Below, in pieces: positions 55,168 to 64,000 of a DNA stretch of 64,000 nt. The position numbers were made by a program, and so were the translations under genes. The stretch comes from Calonectria ilicicola. Its lineage: Eukaryota > Ascomycota > Sordariomycetes > Hypocreales > Nectriaceae. Position 1 is the stretch's first letter, and each line of letters opens with the position of its first letter. The notes under the pieces are model-generated. The model was given only the letters and a program-made list of their open reading frames with translations. It did no database searches and was not told where the DNA came from. The stretch lies in assembly GCA_020809705.1 (NCBI GenBank), contig CP085827.1:4402001-4466000 (forward strand), read 5' to 3'.

Positions 55168-56861
55168 CTTGAAGTCGTACTTGGAATATCAAATATGCGA
55201 TTGATGTTGTCGTTGAATCGTGGTAGAAGCTTGTAATCTTTTGGGAGAAATCGTCAGGAGTCGTCACGGAAACTGGCAAGCTCAACACAAAACGGAAGAG
55301 AAAAACGTGAATAATAATAATGAAAAGAAAACGGTCAACAAAGGAGACGGGAAAAGACACTAAAGCGCCTTGATATGCTATCAACCTAGACACGGTCCGA
55401 TGCTCTAGTGGCTTTCCTAACGCAACAGCTTCCTTTTTCCACGAGAGAGGAGACGCTCGTGTCTATTATACGAAACAAAGCCATGCTGGCCCGGCATTAA
55501 CTTGTTCGCTTCCCTGCATTCTTCGGCGGCAAGATACTAGGAGGGCCGTCGATTGGACGAAATTATGGGGCGGCAAGCTTGAGAGCTGCTTGGCCCAGCC
55601 GCCCGGCGCGAAACATGCTCAGCTGTGTACGGAAGCCTCTCCTCTCTGGTTTCTCGGCGGGCGCGTGCAGACCGTCACACGGGTGCATGAGGTCCAATGG
55701 ATCGCTGCAGGGAGCGGGAGCGACGCTGTGTGATGGAGGGGGGCGATTGGCTGAGAAGGCGGAAAATTGGGGCTGGTTAAGCGCCCAGCAATCGGGACAT
55801 CGGCACTACCCCCCGTAGGCGAGGAAAACGTGGTGGTGGGCTAATTATTCCTTGCAGAAATGCACAGGATGGCGGAGGACAGGACGAGGTTGGTGAAGCT
55901 CCGTCCCATGTGAAAGAGGTTGCATCGCGGTGGATCGTGTTGATACTGTAGCAATCGATGAGGAGGAGTGGGCGGGAACGAGATGTGGCGGCGGGAGGGA
56001 GCAAGATCAAACAAACTGTGACTGAGAAGCAGAGGAACTGCTTCTAGACGTTTTTTTGTTGCACCTCTAGCAAGAAAATATCCAAGAATAGCACCTGGCA
56101 ATATCCCAAAGCCTTTCTTTGGAGTAGAGCCATCCAAAACGACGTCATGAAGAAACCCTTTAATCTCCACTATCTCATCCCATCTCACCTCCATCCAGAT
56201 CCCCAGATGCCAGATCCGAATAAGGCCGCTCGAACCAACCGTCGCCTCCCAACCCCCTATGCTATCCAAGCCCGCAAAGCCAAGAGTTTGTTTCCCCAAA
56301 CTAGAAAGACGGAAAACGCCCAGCCCTCCGTTTCCCGTGTAGCAACGCAACTGGATGTGCCATACAACAACCCCAGCCTCCAATGTTACCATGTACCCGC
56401 CGCCAATGCCAGCTCCAGCACTACCATTGGCTCCTCGCTTACTGGGAGCAGGCATCCTAGGTCGCCAAAGGCGGCCAGCGGCTGCAGAAAATAGAAACGT
56501 GGAGCCGCGCGGCCCCGATTTTTTTTATGTCCAGAGCACGTTGGAGATGACGGAGTGACTCTGCGCTGCGATTGATGGAATCTAACTAGTTAACAGCTCG
56601 ATGCATACTTCCGATGATGGATCCCTGGCCGGAGGCGATTAGTTCTGTTTCTAATGCCGCTCATTGTTACCTTGGATCCGAAAAATAAATGCGGGCCAAG
56701 AAATATTGATTGTTTTAGCCAGATAATGACCGCTACCATACCCAAGAAACTCCCGATAGCATACAGTCTACTACGTACCATGCCGCCGCCAAGTTCTACT
56801 CGTACACACCCAAACGGGTCCTCATAACGCCCGTCACGAGTCGCCATCCCGCTTCTTTCTA
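55168..56861. other. Intergenic region between DUF3455 and COY1 genes
   Basis: No supported gene, apart from an uncertain minus-strand frame at 55841-56455 and the 3' flank of the COY1-like gene. The promoter of the DUF3455 gene lies at the left end. Confidence 0.4.
55841..56455 (-). CDS. Uncertain frame, 204 residues
   Basis: ATG-initiated frame opening MPAPSKRGANGSAGAG, rich in Gly, with a hydrophobic segment (GILPGAILGYFLARG). The start looks natural and codon use is moderate, but no domain is recognised and plus-strand frames overlap. Could be a real small gene with introns, or chance. Confidence 0.25.
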   Translation of the reverse strand: MPAPSKRGANGSAGAGIGGGYMVTLEAGVVVWHIQLRCYTGNGGLGVFRLSSLGKQTLGFAGLDSIGGWEATVGSSGLIRIWHLGIWMEVRWDEIVEIKGFLHDVVLDGSTPKKGFGILPGAILGYFLARGATKKRLEAVPLLLSHSLFDLAPSRRHISFPPTPPHRLLQYQHDPPRCNLFHMGRSFTNLVLSSAILCISARNN

Positions 56862-59139
56862 TTATTTGCCAGGAACTTGTGGAGCTTCGTCTAGAGGACT
56901 GCCTGCCCCCATTAGCCTGCCGCTCCCCGCCACTGCCGCTGTTGTCTGAATGTGATGCTCAAAATCCGCTGAACCCAGCCAATACATGGACACAAACACT
57001 AAGAGGTGGAGCGCCACGCAGTATGCTGCAAACAAGTTTCGGCTTGTGCGGGACGCCAGAACCATCCTGGTCAATGAGTAAACCACTCGTTCAGGTAGGC
57101 TCATTCGTCGATAAGCCCTGGCAGATTCGCGGCCTCGGAACGCAGCAAACGGAGAAATGTTGGACTCGTAAGCTTGTCGATAACGGTCCAATGTGATGCC
57201 AGGATTGCCTGTTTCGCCGATCGAAACTGTGGACGGGTTTGGGTTTGCCCCATACGCCGATGACGAGGCCACTGCCCCTCCCCCTCCACGGTTATAAGTT
57301 GAAACATATCGTGTCTTCTCGTACAAGTTCAAGTTGTCCTTTTGAAGAGCGGCCACCTCCTGCCGTAGCTGTGACACAGTCCTGTGGGTGTCCGACAATT
57401 CCTGTTCCAGCTCGGCATTCTTCTTTTTGAATCGGTCACGCTGAGCCGTCACCATTGGTAGAATGCCCGACCCTCCACCATACACGGGTTCACGATCGCC
57501 CATACCACGTGGGTCCATACCACTAATGATAGATGATGTTGGTGAAATACGGCCACTTTTGCGCCCCATTGCCCTGGTGACATATGTTCCAGCGACGGAA
57601 GCCCCCGACGGGAAGTGGTTGGCGCCTTCCTCCTGAATAGTTTCAAGGTCGCTCTCCAGTTTTTGGTTGAGGTTCTGTGATCTCTCGAGTTCTGCATTTG
57701 TCCTCGACAACTCTTCCTGAAGGTCCTCCAATCTAGTCTGGAGGTCCCTATGAGAAACTCTCAGGACGGTGAGCTCGTCACCAAGCTTCTTGTTTCGCGC
57801 GAGCAGTAGCTTCTCCAAAGCATTGCCCTTGGCATCGCTCGCTTCGATTTGCTCCTTCATGTCATCATCATCCCCTGTCGAAAATTCGATACTTTTGAGT
57901 ACCTCCAACTCCTGTTTGACATCGTCGTAATCGCTCCATTTCTGTACCTTGGCTTTAAGCGCATCTCTCTCATCCCTGAGGGATGCTACCTCTCTCTCAA
58001 TGGATCGTAGTTTGGCGTCAAGATCTCGTTTGAGTCCCTCTCTCTCCACTCTAGCAGCATCAAGCTTGCGAATCATTGATTGATTTTCTGACCGCATGCG
58101 CATGTATCCAGGGTCATCCTCGAGAGACGTCTCAGGCTGGGATTGAACGGACGACTTGGCCTGAGCCAGCTCCAGTCTCATCTGCTCATTTCGCGCCTCC
58201 ACATCGGCCAATCGTGCGCTTGTACGCTCCAGATCAGAATGAAGCATTTCCAACTCGGCGCTTGAGACCTGGCTGCGCTGTTCCTGGTCATCTCCGTTCT
58301 TTCCGAGTCGCTGGTTCACCTCGTAGCTGGCCCTCATCTCATTCAACAAACGGTCTTGGTTTTCCACTTTGTCCTCCAGAGCTTTTTCCTTGGCTTCCCA
58401 GTTGTCCGTTTTCTCCTCAAGGACTGCAGACCATGACGATTCGACTTCCTTTACTCGTTTTTCCAAGTTATCCTCCAGCTCCTTGCGGGCGGTTCGTTCG
58501 GTTTGTAGTTTCCCCTCAGTTTCTTCCAATTGCGATGTCAGCTTAGAGACGCTCTTTTGTAGGTGCTTATTCTCCTCAGTAAGTTTGGGTAAGGTGTCCT
58601 CGGATAGGAGCATTGAGTCGACAGAGGCCTCAAGCAAGGGGTACGGATCGGGCGCATCGGAAAAGGAGGTGTAGGTCTGTAGGAATGCTGAGTTGACAGA
58701 CTTTGAGTGGTTTGTTAGGAGGTCGATAAAGGTTTGGTAGGCTGGCAAAATTAGTATCGATACAAATGCGCTTCTACAGAGCCCTTACCTTTCAACAGCC
58801 CTTTGACCTCTGTTAACTTTGTCGCATCATCTAGCTTTCGAAAGTCCTTGGTCTTTTGCGCAAGCTCTTTACGCTGGACTGTTGAGTCACGCTGATAGGC
58901 TACAATATCGGAGGCTGTGTTATCGAGAGAAGCCACGAGGCTGGTGAGGTCGATGTCTGGACCCTATTAGCAGCCGAGCATGAATTGTACATGTATTCCT
59001 TGTTCGTACTTCTCCATGCTGAGATTGCGTGTTGAAACTTGTTTTCTCCTTCAAACGTTGGGCCAGCCGAGGTAGAAGGGCTCTCGTCCTGCGGCGTCCC
59101 AGCCGACGCAATAGCGGCTTCCACGAGAGCGTCACTCAT
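56862..59139 (-). CDS. COY1/CASP-like Golgi golgin
   Basis: Three exons, 59139-59010, 58956-58789 and 58741-56862, give about 725 residues. Introns of 53 and 47 bp have GTACGA and GTAAGG donors. Residues about 25-110 form the conserved N-terminal region with AISAWRNIDLTSLVASLDNT and VKGLLKAYQTFIDLLT. Long coiled coils with heptad Leu, Glu and Lys follow to residue about 600. The CASP C-terminal part then has the cytoplasmic DRYRQAYESNISPFAAFRGRE motif, ERVVYSLTRMVLASRTSRNLF and a single membrane span (AAYCVALHLLVFVSMYWL) near residue 680. In yeast Coy1 this tail-anchored golgin acts in intra-Golgi retrograde transport and binds tethers and SNAREs. It is divergent from the Vps3/39-like gene, 476 bp apart. 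Confidence 0.92.
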
Positions 59140-59615
59140 GATGTCAGCTTCAGTTGGAGTCGTTTAGGTGCTGAGTAAATCATCCGATAGATGGATTGTC
59201 GTGAGACGACTATGTAGCCCTTAACTCGTTGCAGCTACTGTTGCCGTCACAAAATTGTCGGGGGTTGCGATTCGTGATTCCGCAGAGATCATGATCCAGG
59301 GCGAGACCCAGGCCGGAGCTGTGAACGTGTTCCGTTCAGTTGCTGGCGTGGCCTCGAGGTCCTATTGGCTGCCGGAGCTGCCAGGCTGAAAACGCCAAGA
59401 CCTGCGCCACAGGTGTCCCAACCACCCCGCCACAGCCTTGCGAACGGTCGATGCACAGGCAGCTCAGCTCCTAGCTCCAGTGGGCATTGCGTACAGGTAT
59501 CCACTGATGTCAACCAACGCCAGCCTCGCCCGTCGCAACCGCACTCTCATTCTCGACGCTGCGATTCTCGTTATGGGACCCTCGCTCCGATGAGGCTCCC
59601 TTCCAAACCGCCGCT
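59140..59615. promoter_or_regulatory. Bidirectional promoter of COY1-like and Vps3/39-like genes
   Basis: 476 bp separate two divergent membrane-traffic genes. No distinct motif identified; the closeness suggests shared control. Confidence 0.35.
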
Positions 59616-62600
59616 ATGACATCCGATGGCTTAGGCGACAAGCCCTCAGCCAGCCAGGAATGTGCCGGCCGTGAAGACGGGCCCTTTGTGTTGCGATCGC
59701 TGTTGGATGATGTGCCGCTCTCCGCTGACGGCTCTCAAGATGACATCAAGATAAACTGCGTTGACTACTTAGGTACACGGCCAACAGCCCGCCCCACCAC
59801 CTATCTATTTTGTTGCTAACAGCTACTCTTTTAGATGGAAATCTATACGTCGGCACTTCCGCATCTGAACTGCTTCATTTCGTCCAGATACCCCCCGACC
59901 CCAACGCGAAATCCGGCCAACCCATCTACATATTGGCCTCACGACTATGCCCTGCCTACTCCGAAGCCTCCGGCACCCCAGCCAGCTCCCGCCCTGGTGT
60001 CCAACAGATTCTTTTACTCCCCCGTGTTGGCAAAGCATGCATTTTGTGCAACTGGACTGTAACATTCTACTCCCTTCCCGAACTGAGCCCAGTATTCGGA
60101 ACTACACAAGTCAAAAATTGCAACTGGATTGGCGGGATTGATCTCAACGAATTAGGCGACAGCCCTGAAAGCGGTGCCGCAGTAACGATCCTCCTCTCTC
60201 TCAACAGAAGGATTCAAGTTGTTCGCATTGGTGAAGATGCGCGAGTACTCAAAGTATGTGATGATGATCCAGTTACATTCAGCTTCTTACAATTTTCTAG
60301 AAAATCGACTTTTCAGGAAGCACTTTAACTATACGACGAGACTCAATCGCCTGCGTTGCCGACTCCAAATCGTACTCATTACTTGATGTGGAGCGACAAC
60401 TCAAGATTCCTTTGATGAGTATATCATCTATCGAAGAATCCCCTGCTGCAGATTTGGGCCATGCGCAAAGCCTCGTTTCCGATGCAGCTAGTTTAGTAAG
60501 AAGTTCCTCGTCAGCCCAAAATCGGCCGTCCAGGTCTCCAGCACATGATCGAAGCTCAAGTCTAGGGGGTTCGATTTTGGATTCTCTTCGTCCGCGTGGA
60601 AATGAACCGGATGATCGAGTATTTCAAGCCCCCTCGCCGCCAGTGCCATCATCAAGTCCGAAACCCCCTAGCGATGATCGATCCAACAGCCCTCCTTCAG
60701 TAGACAAGCCTCTTCCAGCTGCTCCGTCGCCAAGTGGAACTCCAGCTCAGTCGACAGGCCCAAGGCCAAAGCCCGGCTCAGTGTTCCTCAAGCCTCATAT
60801 TGCCTCTCCAACTCCAGATGAATTCTTGTTAGTTACTGGAACAAGTCCACTGGAGCCTGGTATCGGCATGTTTGTGAATCTCGACGGTGACCCCACTCGT
60901 CCAACGCTTGAGTTTGACCGATATCCCAAAGAAATCGCAGTTGATTACCCCTCTGGAGACTTGGCGTCATCTCGTTCGGGCCCCCAGGAAGATGAAGAAG
61001 GGTATGTCCTGGCTTCGACGGCCAAAGAGATTAATAATGTTTTGCGCCATGGTCTTGAAATCCAACGCTTTGATGCAGGCTCTACGCCTAACCCAGAAAA
61101 GTTTTGGCTTGAGGGTCCAGTCGGCGCTCAGTCAGGTGTATATGGCATACGCTCTCTGGCGGGCAGCGAGGAAACAAGTTTTGATGAAATTGTCCAGAGA
61201 CTATGTCAGAGGAAATTCACCCCCTTCTCATCCGCTCCGGATCCGACTATCACTTCCCTCAAATCCTCAGATTCAAGGACGGCTCTCTCAATAGAACGGT
61301 TATCAAAAGAAAAGGAATTATTTGAGCAAAATTTTGATTCCCAAGATGAAGACTCATTGCCCGAAGGTTGGGAATCAAATCGAAACATAGAGGGGGAAGA
61401 TTTTGCTCGACAACTTGCCAAAGCGACCACGAAATTAGCAGTTTGGACGGGAAACCGGATCTGGTGGGCTATTCGCAACCCGCTACTTATTCAACTGGAT
61501 GCTGCTCTTGCAGCCGCATGCCCAAAAGGTTATGGAAACCCTCAGTATATTAACAGGGAACCCATTTTTACAATGCTCAAATCGATTCGTGGTCGAGAGC
61601 CACGAACTGAGCTGGAATTCATGACACTTAGTTATGTGCGACAAAAAGCTGGAATTCTGCTCCTCATTAACCTAATGCAATCATCGGAGACGCAGTTTTC
61701 AGACCAAGAAATGAAAGCACTAGAAGAGGTATTGGTTGACAGTGGTCTTGACCCGCGAGTTGTGTTGGCACTTGTGCCTGGAGTGCGAAACGAAATCATT
61801 GAAGGCCGTCGTGGAATCTGGGTCAATGGAGGGGTCAAAGAGGCCGTGGAGCCGTACCTTCGAGGCCAAGAATTTGCAAAGACAGCAAAGAATTCCATTT
61901 CGACATTGCAGTCACCAATTATGCACTTCATCCGGCGTTTCCTTGGCTCGTGGCGAAAGAAAAAGGGCTTCGGCAGTGTTGCTGACGAACAAGCCGTCTT
62001 TCGCACTGTCGATGCAGCTTTGCTCCTCGTGCTACTTGAAATTGACCGGCACTCTCCCAAGGGACTCGGAAAAGGTGGGAGTGTCAGGTCGGAACTTTAC
62101 GATGTAGTCGACAAGGGCGTAGACTGTTTTGATCGCGCCGTCGATCTCCTGGAGTCATACCATCGCCTATTTGTACTGAGTCGGCTCTACCAAAGCCGCA
62201 AAATGTCTGGCGACGTGCTAGCAACGTGGAAGCGCATCATTGAGGGTGACCAGGACGATGGACAAGAGTTGCGTGATGGTGAGCAGCGTGTCCGCGAGTA
62301 CCTGACCAAAATTAGCAGCCAGCCTCTCGTACAAGAATACGGTGTATGGCTTGCAAACCGTAACCCAAAGCTAGGCGTACAAGTCTTCGCGGAAGACAAG
62401 GGCCGCGCTCCAAAGTTTGAAACCACGGAAGTTGTCGAGCTTCTAAAAGCAGAAGCACCCAATGCCGTCAAATATTACCTCGAACACCTCGTATTCGGCA
62501 AGGGACATACCACTTACGTCAACGACCTTATTGCTTATTACCTGGACGTTGTTGTTACTGATCTTGAGACATCGGCTGACAGCCGCGACACCATCATGGC

Positions 62601-63279
62601 CACATACGAGGCATATAGAGCTCTCCAGGCTCCAAAACCCACCTACCATCACTTCCTTCGCGATAACGCTCCCGAAGACAATGAGGTATGGCACAGCCGG
62701 TTACGTCTGCTACAACTTCTAGGTGGAAATCATGATTACGACGCCGCCACCATCCGCAGCCGCATTGCTACCCTCCCTAGTAACCTTCTTGTTCCCGAGA
62801 CGATAATTCTGGCCGGCCGTGCCCGCGAGCACGAAGCCGCCCTGCGTCTGCTTATTCATAACCTTGGCGATTACGACACTGCTGTGTCGTACTGCCTCCG
62901 CGTGGGATCCGGCACTCCAGTGGCACCGTCTGCGTCGGCCAACTCTCCAGATCCCGAGGAGCAGCGTCGCCTTTTCCACGTCGTCCTCCGCGAGCTCCTG
63001 GCCCTCGAGGACGTCAGCGACCGAGTCGAGCAGACAGGGGCATTATTGGAGCGCTTCGGCGGTTGGTTCGAGATCGACGAGGTGTTGGACCTCATCCCGG
63101 ATGACTGGTCCGTCGAGATTGTTGCTGGCTTCTTGGTTGGCGCCCTCAAGCGGTTGGTCGGCGAGCGCCACGAAAGCGTGCTTACCAGCGCCCTCAGCAG
63201 CGCACAGAATCTCCGCGTCAACTATGACCTGGTAGTCAAGGTAGATGAGAAGGGTCCGAGTATCGAGGCGCCCAACTAG
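59616..63279 (+). CDS. Vps3/Vps39 (TGFBRAP1)-type CORVET/HOPS tethering subunit
   Basis: Three exons, 59616-59772, 59835-60253 and 60301-63279, give about 1184 residues. Donors are GTACAC and GTATGT. Residues about 45-430 form a CNH-type beta-propeller, seen from VDYLDGNLYVGTSASELLHF, the VGKACILCNWTVTFYSLPEL strand and NWIGGIDLN. It is interrupted by a Ser/Pro-rich insertion of about 100 residues (240-340). The rest is an alpha-solenoid with Vps39-domain-like segments: YVRQKAGILLLINLMQ, VDAALLLVLLEIDR, a long helical array with QTGALLERFGGWFE and the closing DLIPDDWSVEIVAGFL. These proteins bind Rab5/Rab7-type GTPases on endosomes or vacuoles. Which of Vps3 or Vps39 is not decided here; the closeness of propeller features favours Vps3 (inference). 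Confidence 0.85.
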
Positions 63280-64000
63280 TGCCGTGCATGGAGTACTGGT
63301 CATGGATAGAATGAGCTGTCTATAGATAGAAAGGCGCGGGCCCATGCTGGCCAATTATTGGTATATTCATGGCTCTGTCCAACATAATGATTTATGTTCT
63401 TTTTTTTTTTAACTCGTTGTTTCGATACTGTACTCCCTACACTTGCCTGTCCATGATGCACTAATTACAACACGAACAATGACACTACACACACGCACTC
63501 TGGACCCCAGAACCAATCCGTCCAGGCCAAACTCACGTCATCAACAAAACACCCGATATTCTTCGCATGCCCTTGCAATTTGGCCGGCTTACGACCCACC
63601 TCGCAGTGCACACGTCCCCCAAGCGGGCGGCGAAAGCGCCACGGACCCGGGGCTAGACCAATCACACCTGGCGGAAGTGGGACAGCTGAAAAGCACGGCA
63701 CTGCGCCAAGTTTGCGACGACAAAAGGACCTTGACGAACTAGTCCTCGCTGGGACGTGTAGACGGGCTGAAAACCGGGCGACCTGGCATATAAAAAACCT
63801 GGTGCGAAGCCCCCTTCTCTGCGTTGCTTTCGTTTCTTGTTCATCGGATGTTTGAGGAACAAAGTTGATATCACGAGGACCAAGAAAGAGGAGGACTAAG
63901 AAAGAGGAGGATCATGAAAGAGGAGGGTCAAGAAGGATGAAGGTCAAGAAGGATGAGGGTAAAATGAGAGAAGCAACTCGAAAACGATGGGTCCGATTCA
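63280..64000. other. Right-edge intergenic sequence with purine-rich tandem
   Basis: No supported gene. A purine-rich imperfect tandem repeat lies at 63875-63960. One frame is open from about 63858 to the window edge, so an exon continuing outside cannot be excluded. Confidence 0.4.
63875..63960 (+). repeat. Purine-rich imperfect tandem repeat
   Basis: Units of about 17 bp around AAGAAAGAGGAGGA recur four to five times with drift (GGATCATGAAAGAGG, GGTCAAGAAGGATG). Nearly all purines on the plus strand. Confidence 0.7.

Noticed and set aside
56590..56847. 85-residue frame with one hydrophobic segment after COY1
   Set aside because: Starts 15 bp after the COY1 stop on the same strand and is best explained as its 3' untranslated region.

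Overview
The window is nuclear DNA of a filamentous ascomycete, most likely a Sordariomycete and probably Hypocreales (inference). It shows short spliceosomal introns (mostly 47-125 bp) with GTRNGT donors and CTAAC-like branch points. Its gene content includes mitochondrial Psd1, Usa1/HERP, COY1/CASP, a Vps3/Vps39-type CORVET/HOPS protein, fibrillarin, ribosomal protein uL22, and fungal-only families such as DUF3176 and DUF3455. About 22 protein genes are supported; splice sites were read by hand. No convincing tRNA, rRNA or CRISPR was found.

Layout. 0.7-7.2 kb is a housekeeping block: an ERAD scaffold (Usa1/HERP-like, -), phosphatidylserine decarboxylase (+) and a nitroreductase-like protein (-). 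7.2-24 kb is a gene-poor, AT-richer accessory stretch. It holds a secreted helical protein, a newly read two-exon cysteine-knot (knottin) precursor, a glutathione S-transferase, a secreted SGNH esterase, a DUF3176 membrane protein, two copies of a dispersed repeat, an almost pure A/T block and a 22-bp-arm hairpin. 24-32.6 kb holds a C2H2-like zinc-finger protein, a NADAR-domain protein, a second large membrane protein and a CPR-like FAD/NADPH reductase without an FMN domain. 32.6-38.1 kb is a GC-rich stretch with no supportable gene. 38.1-44.8 kb holds a caspase-like protein with a C-terminal C2-like domain and a cytochrome P450 with a GC-AG intron. 45.6-48.4 kb is the divergent nop1/rpl17 pair, whose shared promoter carries inverted TTAGGG boxes. 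49-63.3 kb holds an F-box protein, a secreted DUF3455 protein, the Golgi golgin COY1, and the Vps3/Vps39-type tethering subunit transcribed divergently from COY1.

Functional themes. Housekeeping genes cover membrane traffic and lipid supply (Psd1, Usa1, COY1, Vps3/39) and ribosome biogenesis (fibrillarin with uL22, plausibly co-regulated). The accessory stretch at 11.9-16.3 kb concentrates secreted products and a detoxification enzyme, as expected of a niche-adaptation region. No biosynthetic gene cluster or defence island is evident. The most novel item is the knottin precursor at 12741-13045, convergent with a second secreted protein.
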